In this document: one piece after another, positions 17,880 to 26,085 of the stretch
How the letters are laid out: every line of letters starts with the position of its first letter
How positions within the stretch are numbered: position 1 is the stretch's first letter
Source of the DNA: an uncultured Roseibium sp.
GTDB taxonomy: Bacteria; Pseudomonadota; Alphaproteobacteria; Rhizobiales; Stappiaceae
Reading direction: 5' to 3'
Assembly (NCBI RefSeq): GCF_947494555.1
Contig: NZ_CANLVF010000006.1
Span: forward strand, 227,374-291,373
Length of the DNA stretch: 64,000 nt
Made by a program: the position numbers and the translations under genes
The notes under the pieces: generated by a model
What the model saw: the letters and a program-made list of their open reading frames with translations, nothing else
Told to the model about the DNA's origin: nothing
Database searches by the model: none

Positions 17880-19969
17880 AGCTGCCTCCCTCGTTTGGCG
17901 AGCACGAGGGGCACGCATTGAGTGTCGTCATCATGGATCGTCACACAATCGAGGCACTGAAAGCACTCGTCATAGCGGATGCCACCAGCCGGCTTGATCG
18001 CATTGTAGTTGCATTTCACGCGGCAAAGCTGGCATGGACTGCCACAGACGTCGCGCCTCGGGATCCAATCGCGCAGTCTCAAGAAACCGCCGATCGCCAT
18101 AACCGCGCCGAGCGGGCAGACGTAGCGGCAGAACCCTTTGAAAACCACCATGCTGAGCAGAAGCAGACCGACGCAATAGGCGACGAAATACCATTCACGC
18201 ACGAAAAACGTGGTGACCGCCGTCTTGAATGGCTCGACCTCAATGGCGGCGTCCAGATAGGCGGGCGCTACAAAGACGAGCGCCACAAGGCTTGCCAGGA
18301 CAACGTATTTGAATTTCACCAGCCAACGGTCGATGCGATCGGGCACACGTATCTGGGGAAGCCGCAGGAGGCGTCCTGCGTGATGCATGAATTCCTGCAT
18401 CGCACCGAAAGGACACATCCAGCCGCAGAAAAATCCACGTCCCCAGATGATGAATGTCAGGACAACGACGCCCCAGATCAGAAGCGAAAACGGATCGTAT
18501 AGGAGAAATGCAAGGCTTTGACCCTCAAACATGCCACGGACAACGCCGAGAACCGTTGCAATCGAAAGCTGCCCTTGGCCCCACCAGCCGACAAAACCGA
18601 TCACGCCCGCAAGAATTGCCAGCCGGAACACCGTAAAATAGCGGAAACCGGCGAGGCGCGATTGCCCCAGCAAAAGCAGCGGCACCAGCATGGCAAGGCC
18701 GCCGGCCAGAACAATCAGGTCCCCAGCCCTTGCATCCATGGCCTGTCGCCAGACTGGAACAGGTTCAGGCGGCTCGTCCCTTATGAAAAATCGCTCGTCC
18801 GTCTTGTGAGCCAGCGCAAAATCGACGGTTCCAATCTCGGGTCTGAAAGATCCGTGTTCGCGAACGGCGCGCACCGATAAAGACCATTCACTGGTCGGGT
18901 CGAAGCCGAGCCTGCGGTCGGTGCGCAGGATCATCGCATACTCGCCGGGTATTCCTTCGCGCAGCTCGATATCAAGATCGGCATCGCGCAGCGAAATCGG
19001 CAAGCCATCCTGACTTGCGGTGATCAGATCAGGGCTGGTGTTGCGCACAAATTCTTCGGTCACCAGCCCATGGCGCCCGGCGTCGATCACAAGGATCGGT
19101 TCATCTTCGGGCGAGAGCTCGCGGAAATTGCGCAGCTGGCGCAAACTGTCCGGTTCGAGGATGGCTTCTGCAACCGACGGCGGGCCCAGGTCGACGACCC
19201 AAAGATCCAGATAAACCGCATCCGGCTCGTCTTTGGCGATCGGATCGTCGTCCGCCCAGATCGTTTCCGCAAAGGCGTCATCGACTTCGCGGTTGGTGAC
19301 CACCCGCCGGCCGGCTATTCCCTCCTCGACAAGCTGTTCCCAGGTCAATGCCTCGGTGTATTCGAGATTAGGCTCGGCCGCCGCCCGGCCGCCAATTCCC
19401 TCGATCTTTTCGCGCGCAACCTTGAGTGCCGCAGCAAGCAGCGTTTCATGAGCAATGCGGACACTTGCCGTCGCCTTGGTTACGCCGTCGAGATAGACAA
19501 GCGATGACCCACTTCCCTGGTCGCCATAAGGAACCCCGATCACCAATGAGTCGGTTATGGAGTAGCCCTTGTACTGGGCGATGAAGTCCTGAAAGGGAGC
19601 TTCGCCGAGCCCTGACACGAAAATCGGTTCGTTGTGAGACACGATATCGACATCGATCAGCCTGCCCTCAAGCGTCAGAATGACAAACAGATTGATCGGC
19701 GCACCCGAAAACCCCGGAAGAGGTGCCAGCGGCTGGGTTTCAAAGGCATAGCCCGCAACACGGCCGTCGAGATTGATCAGTTCGTAGATGCCGCCGTCGA
19801 GCAGTTCGCCCAATTGGTAGGGAGGCTGGATGTATTGCGAGGCGCCTTCGCGATCCAGCTCCAGTGCGCTGCCGGAAGACACGGCAAACGTGATCGCGAC
19901 GACTGCGCAGACAACAAGCCTGGCAAGCGCGCGAACAAAGTTCCCCGTCCCTTGCTGTATCTCCTCCAT
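17876..19969 (-). CDS. NosR/NirI-family membrane flavo-iron-sulfur protein
   Basis: This 697-residue protein has a leader helix, a periplasmic FMN-binding domain (about 75-190) with a likely flavinylation threonine in YLDGVTKATAS, a long periplasmic region, about five to six membrane helices from residue 415, two C-x3-CP motifs (CGWMCPFG and CRYVCPLG), and C-terminal cysteine clusters for two 4Fe-4S centres (CGSPCQLCRVKC and CFQCLDC). This is the NosR architecture, which carries electrons across the membrane. No nos or nir genes are nearby, so a role in N2O reduction is not supported; it may link to the alcohol oxidation chain. ApbE is encoded directly downstream. Confidence 0.88.
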   Translation of the reverse strand: MEEIQQGTGNFVRALARLVVCAVVAITFAVSSGSALELDREGASQYIQPPYQLGELLDGGIYELINLDGRVAGYAFETQPLAPLPGFSGAPINLFVILTLEGRLIDVDIVSHNEPIFVSGLGEAPFQDFIAQYKGYSITDSLVIGVPYGDQGSGSSLVYLDGVTKATASVRIAHETLLAAALKVAREKIEGIGGRAAAEPNLEYTEALTWEQLVEEGIAGRRVVTNREVDDAFAETIWADDDPIAKDEPDAVYLDLWVVDLGPPSVAEAILEPDSLRQLRNFRELSPEDEPILVIDAGRHGLVTEEFVRNTSPDLITASQDGLPISLRDADLDIELREGIPGEYAMILRTDRRLGFDPTSEWSLSVRAVREHGSFRPEIGTVDFALAHKTDERFFIRDEPPEPVPVWRQAMDARAGDLIVLAGGLAMLVPLLLLGQSRLAGFRYFTVFRLAILAGVIGFVGWWGQGQLSIATVLGVVRGMFEGQSLAFLLYDPFSLLIWGVVVLTFIIWGRGFFCGWMCPFGAMQEFMHHAGRLLRLPQIRVPDRIDRWLVKFKYVVLASLVALVFVAPAYLDAAIEVEPFKTAVTTFFVREWYFVAYCVGLLLLSMVVFKGFCRYVCPLGAVMAIGGFLRLRDWIPRRDVCGSPCQLCRVKCNYNAIKPAGGIRYDECFQCLDCVTIHDDDTQCVPLVLAKRGRQL

Positions 19970-20069
19970 GAGTGCAGTTTTTCCGCAGCGGAAATCGGAC
20001 GCAACTGTCCTTTAGATCAAGACGCCCTCCAATTCGCCTTACATGCCCTGTACCAAAGGCCTAGATTTC

Positions 20070-20087
20070 CGTTGACCCAGGTCAACG
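20070..20087. promoter_or_regulatory. CRP/FNR-type palindrome CGTTGACC-CA-GGTCAACG
   Basis: This perfect 18-base palindrome has 8-bp arms and contains TTGAC-N4-GTCAA, the form of sites bound by CRP/FNR-family regulators (FNR, DNR, FixK types). It lies between the divergent NosR-like and cytochrome c genes, 55 bases before the cytochrome start and 101 before the NosR-like start. Oxygen- or NO-responsive control of both genes is therefore likely; which regulator binds is unknown. Confidence 0.68.
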
Positions 20088-20141
20088 TTGCCCGCGCGCC
20101 GATAGCGTTGACTCCGCTTCGTTCAGGAGAGGAGAGAGCCC

Positions 20142-20543
20142 ATGACGTTCCGAAAAATCGCCTTGGCAACAGCAGCGCTTGCCCTGATGCCATCCGCTCA
20201 AGCATCCGAAGTCTTCGAGCAGGCCAAGATCACTGCCGGCGAGATGCTTTACAAGGTGGAGTGCCGCCGGTGTCATGCAGCTGATTCCAGCGATCCCAGT
20301 TACGGTCCACCTCTTGAAAATGTGATCGGCCGCGGCGCCGGAACATTCCCGGATTACGACTACTCAGAAGCGCTGGCCACCTCCGGAATTGTCTGGACTC
20401 CAGCGGCACTGCGCGCATGGATGGAGGACAACACTGGCTTCCTGCCGGGCACAAAGATGCGCCATGTCGGGATCGAGGACCGGACCGTGCAGGACTTCAT
20501 CCTGACTTATCTGGCTAGTCTTTCCGCGGTCGAAAAACAGTAA
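20142..20543 (+). CDS. Class I cytochrome c (c2/c550-like)
   Basis: This 133-residue exported protein has a signal peptide (end near AQASE), haem site C41-R-R-C44-H45 and axial Met106 in FLPGTKMRHVGI, typical of soluble class I cytochromes c. The start follows GGAGAGGAGAGAG. It is divergent from the NosR-like gene and shares the FNR-type palindrome. It may carry electrons between PedF, the NosR-like protein and a terminal oxidase; this is inference from context. Confidence 0.9.
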   Translation: MTFRKIALATAALALMPSAQASEVFEQAKITAGEMLYKVECRRCHAADSSDPSYGPPLENVIGRGAGTFPDYDYSEALATSGIVWTPAALRAWMEDNTGFLPGTKMRHVGIEDRTVQDFILTYLASLSAVEKQ

Positions 20544-20582
20544 CGTCCTCAAACGACACTCTTGTGTTCGGCCGGACGATGT

Positions 20583-21578
20583 TCACACGACAACGGCCAC
20601 CACCGCGAGGCAGTCTCCCGACTTGATAAGACCGGGAAAATGGCGTGCCATCAGAATACCGGAGCGTTTGGCCCGGTATTCTTCTGGCGCTTGCCCGGTC
20701 CTCTCCGTTGACCAGATCCTAGCGACAAGATCACCTGCGGCCACCTCGTCGCCAAGATCCACAACCGGCTCGATCATGCCTTCGCTCTCGCTGAACACGA
20801 AACAATCGCCGTCCGGCATGTCGAGGTTGATCGTCGCTTCAGTTTCGATCGTTCCCGACAGGATGCCGGCGTGGCGAAGAACATTGCGGACACCTTTTCT
20901 GGCAATCGCAACGGAGCGGGCGGTTGCTGTACCGCCGCCGCCGAGCTCGGTTGTGACGAACACCTTGCCCTTGTCCTCGACCGCAGTGTCATACATGCCG
21001 ACATTGTCGATCTCGAGCATGATTGCCGTGTAGGGTGCATTGAATGCCTGGACCGCAGCAACGCAGGCCTCCTGCTGCACCTTGTTGCCGAGAACATGCG
21101 CAGAGGCAAAGGGTACGAAATCCAGCGTTTTTCCTCCCGAATGAAAATCGAGAACGATATCCGCCATCGGGATCAGGACACTGTCAAAAAAATGCGCGAT
21201 CTTCTGCGTTACGGTCCCATCCGGCCGGCCGGGAAAGGAGCGGTTCATATTCCCTTTGTCAATCGGGGAGGTACGCGTCCCGGCACGGAAAGCAGGGTAA
21301 TTCAGCGCCGGCACGATGATGAGCCGTCCACTGATATCATTTGGGGAAAGGTTCAGTGCAAGGTCCTGAAGCGCCAGAGGCCCCTCATATTCGTCGCCGT
21401 GGTTGCCTCCGGTCAAAAGGGCGGTGGGTCCCTCACCGTTCCGGATCACCGTGATCGGGATCATCACCGATCCCCAGGCAGAATCGTCGCGGCTGTAAGG
21501 CAGGCGCAAAAATCCATGATGGGTCCCGTCCTGATCGAGCGGGATAGTCGGGACGATGGGATTGCCGGGCATCGTCAT
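20583..21578 (-). CDS. doeB: N-alpha-acetyl-L-2,4-diaminobutyrate deacetylase (DoeB/EutE)
   Basis: This 331-residue zinc hydrolase of the succinylglutamate desuccinylase/aspartoacylase family removes acetate from N-acetyl-diaminobutyrate, giving L-2,4-diaminobutyrate. Zinc ligands H60 and E63 lie in GGNHGDEYEG, with a later His in DFHSGG. The ATG at 21578 overlaps the doeA stop (ATGA). It is the last gene of the minus-strand ectoine operon. An in-frame ATG two codons downstream is an alternative start. Confidence 0.93.
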   Translation of the reverse strand: MTMPGNPIVPTIPLDQDGTHHGFLRLPYSRDDSAWGSVMIPITVIRNGEGPTALLTGGNHGDEYEGPLALQDLALNLSPNDISGRLIIVPALNYPAFRAGTRTSPIDKGNMNRSFPGRPDGTVTQKIAHFFDSVLIPMADIVLDFHSGGKTLDFVPFASAHVLGNKVQQEACVAAVQAFNAPYTAIMLEIDNVGMYDTAVEDKGKVFVTTELGGGGTATARSVAIARKGVRNVLRHAGILSGTIETEATINLDMPDGDCFVFSESEGMIEPVVDLGDEVAAGDLVARIWSTERTGQAPEEYRAKRSGILMARHFPGLIKSGDCLAVVAVVV

Positions 21579-22762
21579 TCCTTCACGAACAGCTTGCGGG
21601 GAACGTTGGCCAAACATTCAGGGGCACCTTCCCGAATGACAATGCTCTCGGTGATTTCAAAACCCCAGTCCTCCATCCAGAGACCGGTCATGAAATGGAA
21701 CGCCATGTTTTCCTGCAGGACGGTTCGATCACCGCTGCGCAGCGACATCGTGCGTTCGCCCCAATCAGGCGGATAGGAAATGCCGATCGGATAACCGGTG
21801 CGGTTGTCCTTGGTGATGCCGTATTTTTTCAAAACGGCGAAAAACGCTTGGGCAATGTCTTCGCACAGATTGCCTGCGCGGGCTGTTTCAAGCCCGGCCT
21901 CCATGCCTTCCAAAACCGCCTTCTCGGCATCGAGGAACGTCTGTGTCGGTTTTCCGAGAAAGAGTGTCCGGGAAAGCGGGCACTGGTAGCGATGATACGC
22001 GCCGGCGACCTCGAAAAACGTGCCTTCTCCGGATTTCATCGGCCTGTCGTCCCAGGTCAGATGAGGTGCCGCAGCGTCGCTTCCCGACGGTAGAAGCGGA
22101 ACTATGGCGGGATAATCCCCGCCTGCCTCCAGGGCGCTATCGTATCTCAATCCGGCGTCGTAAATGTCCGCGACGAGGTCACACTTGCGAAGTCCTGGCT
22201 CTGCCTTTTCCAGAATGCGTGCGTGGATTTTTTCGACCAGCTTGCCCGCCTTGCGCATATAGGCGAGTTCCTGCGCCGATTTTACGGCCCGCTGCCAGTT
22301 GACTAGCGCGGTGATATCCTGGAACACCGCGTTTGGCAGGTGTTTTTGCAAAGAGGCGAAGCTTGCGGCGGTGAACCAGTAGTTGTCCATTTCAACGCCA
22401 ATCCGCACCGAGGACCATCCTCGGTCCGCGATCCGAGCCGCCAGAAAATCCATAGGGTGCCGCTCGGTCGACTGAACATAGTTGTCCGGGTAGCCGATGA
22501 CATTGTCCGGATGCATGTAGCAGGTTCTATAAGCACCTTGGGCATCCTGCCCGCGTCCGAACCAGATCGGATCGCCGTCCATTCCCAGAAGCACCGCCTG
22601 GTGCACGTAAAACGACCAGCCGTCATAACCGGTCAACCAGGCCATGTTGGAGGGATCGGATACAATGATCAGGTCCACCCCGGCCTTTTCCATCGCATTC
22701 CGGGTTTTACCGATCCTCGTCTGGTATTCGTCAGCCGAGAAATGAAGTGTTGGTTCAATCAT
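21575..22762 (-). CDS. doeA: Ectoine hydrolase (DoeA/EutD)
   Basis: This 395-residue protein of the M24 (creatinase/aminopeptidase P) fold opens the ectoine ring to give N-alpha-acetyl-L-2,4-diaminobutyrate. The N-terminal creatinase-like domain spans about 1-140, followed by the pita-bread domain with the TFFEVAGAYHRYQCPLSR and SYPPDWGE segments. The ATG at 22762 is chosen because the family begins MIEPTLHFS-like; upstream in-frame sequence is unlike the family. It lies 19 bases after eutC and overlaps doeB. Confidence 0.94.
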   Translation of the reverse strand: MIEPTLHFSADEYQTRIGKTRNAMEKAGVDLIIVSDPSNMAWLTGYDGWSFYVHQAVLLGMDGDPIWFGRGQDAQGAYRTCYMHPDNVIGYPDNYVQSTERHPMDFLAARIADRGWSSVRIGVEMDNYWFTAASFASLQKHLPNAVFQDITALVNWQRAVKSAQELAYMRKAGKLVEKIHARILEKAEPGLRKCDLVADIYDAGLRYDSALEAGGDYPAIVPLLPSGSDAAAPHLTWDDRPMKSGEGTFFEVAGAYHRYQCPLSRTLFLGKPTQTFLDAEKAVLEGMEAGLETARAGNLCEDIAQAFFAVLKKYGITKDNRTGYPIGISYPPDWGERTMSLRSGDRTVLQENMAFHFMTGLWMEDWGFEITESIVIREGAPECLANVPRKLFVKE

Positions 22763-22781
22763 GCATGAATTCCAATAAGCG

Positions 22782-23774
22782 TCAGGACTCAAATCGTGTT
22801 CCGGCACCGGTCGCCTCGGCCCGTTGACGTGCGAATGTGGCAATGGCCGTGTCCTGAATGCCAGTCCCTGTCAGGTCACAGATCGTAAGGTCTTCAGGGG
22901 TTCTGCGCGCCGTTACCTTGCCCGCCACGATATCTCCGAGTTCGTCGAACCGGCGGTCTTTTTCGATGACCCCTGCGGCGATGGCGTGATGCAATTCTCC
23001 GAGAATTGCCGTCTGTGACAGGCGGTCGGGAACGTAGAGATCTGCGCGGGCGAGACAGGCAGGTTCAAGCTCGTTCTTGTGGTGCTGATCCGACCCCATC
23101 GCGGTTATGTGCTGGCCGGGTCTGAGCCACTCCGCCTTGATCAAAGGCTTCGCGCTGGGGGTCGTGCTGACAATCACGTCAGCCGAAGTGACGGCTTGCT
23201 GAAGGTCGTCGGCAGCCGAGGCCTTGATACCGAGCAACCCGGCCATTTCTTCAGCCGCAAGTCCCGCTTTCGCGACATCCCGTGCCCAGAAAGACACGCT
23301 TTCGATGGGCCGGACGAGGCACAGCGCCTGAAGCTGCAGCTTCGCCTGTGCACCAGCACCCAGTATGCAGGCGGTTTTCGCGGTTTCAGGCGCGAGGTGT
23401 TTCGCCGCGACCGCGCCGGCGGCTGCGGTTCGAACGTCGGTCAGATAGCCATTGTCCAGAAGCAAAGCCTCGACCACGCCCGTAGAAGAGGAAAACAGGA
23501 TCATCAGACCCGACGTACTCGGAAGGCCTTTTTTCGGATTGTCAAAGAAACCGGGAGACATCTTGATCGCAAAGCTCGCCAGACCGGGCACGTAGGCTGT
23601 CTTGACGTCCACCTCGCCGTTTTGTTCCGCAATGTCCATTGAGAGGATCGGCGGCATGACGACACCACCGCGTGCGAGTGCGGCAAAAGCACTTTCAACA
23701 CAGGCGACCGCATCGAGATCGAGAGGCACGGCACGCCGCAAATCCGCCTCCGTCAATATTTTGATTAGGGGCAA
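22782..23774 (-). CDS. eutC: Ornithine cyclodeaminase-family protein (EutC)
   Basis: This 330-residue protein has the ornithine cyclodeaminase/mu-crystallin fold with NAD-binding motif CILGAGAQAKLQLQAL near residue 135. In ectoine clusters EutC is thought to work with EutB in converting 5-hydroxyectoine toward ectoine. The start is TTG at 23774 with GAGGAGG at the 3' end of eutB as its ribosome site, so the gene sits three bases after eutB. It is followed by doeA in the same direction. Confidence 0.92.
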   Translation of the reverse strand: MPLIKILTEADLRRAVPLDLDAVACVESAFAALARGGVVMPPILSMDIAEQNGEVDVKTAYVPGLASFAIKMSPGFFDNPKKGLPSTSGLMILFSSSTGVVEALLLDNGYLTDVRTAAAGAVAAKHLAPETAKTACILGAGAQAKLQLQALCLVRPIESVSFWARDVAKAGLAAEEMAGLLGIKASAADDLQQAVTSADVIVSTTPSAKPLIKAEWLRPGQHITAMGSDQHHKNELEPACLARADLYVPDRLSQTAILGELHHAIAAGVIEKDRRFDELGDIVAGKVTARRTPEDLTICDLTGTGIQDTAIATFARQRAEATGAGTRFES

Positions 23775-23777
23775 TCG

Positions 23778-24797
23778 TCAGTCCTCCTCTGCGCCGGCCA
23801 CATCGACGTCTTCGCCTGAGATAATGCGCCTGTGCATGTTCATGTCGATGTTACATCCGCTCAATATCGCAACAGCGGGACCGGACAATTGAACCTTTCC
23901 GGAAAGAATCGCGGCGAGACATACGGCGCCGGATCCTTCGACGACTTGACGTTCCTGCCAATAGGCATGCCGTATGCCCTCGGCGATTTCGCCTTCATCA
24001 AGCAAAATGATGTCGTCAACCAGATCCCGGACGATACCGAACGTATACCGGTTTTGAAGACCTATCCCTCCGCCGAGGGAATCGGCAAGCGTCGGCAGTT
24101 CCGGAACCTGGACCGGGTGCCCCGCTTTTTGCGAGGCCGCCATGGCGGCACCGCGTTTCATGGAGACGCCAACGATCTTCACGCCGGTTTTTTTCGCCTT
24201 GACCGCTTCCGCCACACCGGAAATCAGTCCGCCCCCCGAAAGGGGCACGAGGACAGTTCCAACGTCCGGTGCATCTTCCAGAATTTCGAGCCCCAGTGTT
24301 CCCTGACCAGCGATGATGTCACGATGATCAAAGGGTGGCAGCAGCGTCATACCATCTTCAGCAACCAGTCTGTCGACTTCGAGCTGGGCTTCGTCCTGAG
24401 AGGACCCGACGATGCGGACCTCCGCGCCCTGAGCCCTTATGCCGTCGATCTTGTTCTGAGGTACGAGGCGGGACATGCAGATGATGCACCTGACCGCTGC
24501 TTCCCGCGCCGCATACGCAAGACCCCGTCCGTGGTTGCCGGTCGAAACGCCGACGACACCCTTTGCCCTGGCCGTCTCATCCAGTGCCAGAACCGCGTTG
24601 GTGGCACCGCGCAGCTTGAAGCTGCCGGTCGTCTGCAGCTGTTCCAGCTTCAGATGGACAGGCGAGCCGTTCTTCTCACTCAGCGCCTGCGAGATTGTCA
24701 TCGGTGTCCGGAGCACTTTGCCTGCGATCCTGCTCCGGGCGCGCGCGATTTCATCAGGATCGAATTGCATAACCTGTTTGTTCATGCCGTCATTCAA
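23778..24797 (-). CDS. eutB: Threonine dehydratase-like PLP enzyme (EutB)
   Basis: This 339-residue enzyme has the serine/threonine dehydratase fold, with PLP lysine K61 in TTGSFKLRGATNAVL and the phosphate-binding glycine loop SGGGLISG. In ectoine catabolism it is thought to eliminate water from the hydroxyectoine-derived intermediate. The start is probably TTG at 24797, overlapping the eutA stop (TTGA); an ATG four codons later (24785) is an alternative. It belongs to the continuous uehABC-usp-eutABC-doeAB transcription unit. Confidence 0.92.
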   Translation of the reverse strand: MNDGMNKQVMQFDPDEIARARSRIAGKVLRTPMTISQALSEKNGSPVHLKLEQLQTTGSFKLRGATNAVLALDETARAKGVVGVSTGNHGRGLAYAAREAAVRCIICMSRLVPQNKIDGIRAQGAEVRIVGSSQDEAQLEVDRLVAEDGMTLLPPFDHRDIIAGQGTLGLEILEDAPDVGTVLVPLSGGGLISGVAEAVKAKKTGVKIVGVSMKRGAAMAASQKAGHPVQVPELPTLADSLGGGIGLQNRYTFGIVRDLVDDIILLDEGEIAEGIRHAYWQERQVVEGSGAVCLAAILSGKVQLSGPAVAILSGCNIDMNMHRRIISGEDVDVAGAEED

Positions 24798-25606
24798 GCC
24801 TTTTCGCCGGAAAGATCAAACGAATAGAGCTTCCCGAAACCGGCGGGCCGATGATCGGTGAGCCCGCCCAGGCGGCTTAACAGCCAGCCAGCGGCCTGGT
24901 TCGACGTCACAACCGGTTTGCCGAGGCGTTCTTCGATTTCTGGAATGACGTCAAGCGCCGGCAGGGCCGTGCAGGAGACAAAAAGTACCTCAGCCTCCTT
25001 CCGGTCAGCTGCAACAGCTGCATTAATGATTGTCTGCCGGCTGATGCGGGCCATATCCCGGTCGTCTTCTATGCCCAGACAATCGAAGTTGACGACATCC
25101 AGTCCTTCGCCACTGAAGAACTCCGCCATCGGCGTGCTCGTCGCAATGGTATAGGGTGTCAAAACGGCTATTCGCTGCGCATTCAGGGCCTGAAATGCCC
25201 TGATCGCGGCCGCGGTCGGTGTGACGACAGGGATGCCGGGCAATGCTTCCTGAATTGCTCTGCGCACTTCATGATCACCAATCACAACGGTAGCCGCCGT
25301 GCAGCTGTAACAGACAGCCCTCAGCGGTGCTACGGGCGCCAAAAGTTCAGCAGCCCTAACAAGCCGAGGAGCCATCAATCTCAGATTTTCCGGCGTGGTC
25401 GGATTTTCGAAGGCGAGCCTGGACACATGGATCGCCGCATCAACGCCTTGCATCTGCCGATAAAGATCCCTTTCGCTGGTCAGGTCCGTGGCGAGCGCAA
25501 TCAACCCGAACCTCGCCGTTTCCGGAAGATCGAATAGGACTTCTTCCGACGAAACTGACGGCGCGACTCTTGCCATTTTGGTTTCCCATGAATGATTGTT
25601 TGCCAT
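24794..25606 (-). CDS. eutA: Asp/Glu racemase-family protein (EutA, arylmalonate decarboxylase-like)
   Basis: This protein of about 270 residues has the two-domain fold of aspartate racemase/arylmalonate decarboxylase, with cysteines in the expected places (VCYSCTAATVVIGD and VSCTALPALDV). EutA is proposed to act as a racemase in hydroxyectoine breakdown. The start is uncertain: ATG at 25606 has no clear ribosome site, and an ATG at 25576 follows a weak GGGAAA. Its stop overlaps the eutB start. Confidence 0.88.
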   Translation of the reverse strand: MANNHSWETKMARVAPSVSSEEVLFDLPETARFGLIALATDLTSERDLYRQMQGVDAAIHVSRLAFENPTTPENLRLMAPRLVRAAELLAPVAPLRAVCYSCTAATVVIGDHEVRRAIQEALPGIPVVTPTAAAIRAFQALNAQRIAVLTPYTIATSTPMAEFFSGEGLDVVNFDCLGIEDDRDMARISRQTIINAAVAADRKEAEVLFVSCTALPALDVIPEIEERLGKPVVTSNQAAGWLLSRLGGLTDHRPAGFGKLYSFDLSGEKA

Positions 25607-25632
25607 GATAACGCAGCGTTTGATTGAGACTG

Positions 25633-26085
25633 CTATACGACCAGAACCGGACACTGCGCCAGACTGGTGATCTTGTGCGAAACGCTGCCGAGCAGAAACC
25701 CCTCGACATCGCCCAGCCCGCGGCTGCCGACAACGATCATGTCCGCATCGTGCTCTTCGGCGAATTTCACGATTGTCCTGGCCGGTGGTCCCACCTTCAC
25801 GAAAGCGCGGACCGCTTCAGACCCGGCTTCAATCGCAGAACTCTTCGCTTTTTCAGCAATTTCCTTGGCATGATCGCGCATTGACTCGTCCGGCAACAAT
25901 GGATCTTCAGGACGCACCATCGACATTGAGGCTTCCAGAAGGGAATGGTGCCGGTAGACGGTCAAGACAATCACGTCCGACTTGCACGAAGCCTGCAATC
26001 CAACCGCCACATCAAGGGCTTTGTGAGATCCGGGTGACCCGTCAACTGCAACCAGAATGGTCTTGAACATGATTTTTGCCATCAT
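25633..26085 (-). CDS. Universal stress protein (UspA/TeaD-like) of the ectoine operon
   Basis: This small protein (150 residues from ATG 26085; a start at 26070 gives MFKTILVAVDGS) has the UspA fold and the ATP-binding pattern G-x2-G-x9-G-S in VVGSRGLGDVEGFLLGSVS. It resembles TeaD, which binds ATP and modulates the Halomonas ectoine TRAP transporter. The 26085 start overlaps the uehC stop (ATGA), which supports coupling to the transporter genes. Confidence 0.92.
   Translation of the reverse strand: MMAKIMFKTILVAVDGSPGSHKALDVAVGLQASCKSDVIVLTVYRHHSLLEASMSMVRPEDPLLPDESMRDHAKEIAEKAKSSAIEAGSEAVRAFVKVGPPARTIVKFAEEHDADMIVVGSRGLGDVEGFLLGSVSHKITSLAQCPVLVV

Noticed and set aside
17876..19969. Denitrification (nos) operon suggested by the NosR-like gene
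   Set aside because: No nosZ, nosD, nosF, nosY or nosL lies nearby, and the NosR family also occurs outside N2O reduction.
23832..24827. Plus-strand open frame opposite eutB
   Set aside because: eutB has all PLP-enzyme motifs and operon context; the antisense frame is Arg/His-rich and unlike a protein.
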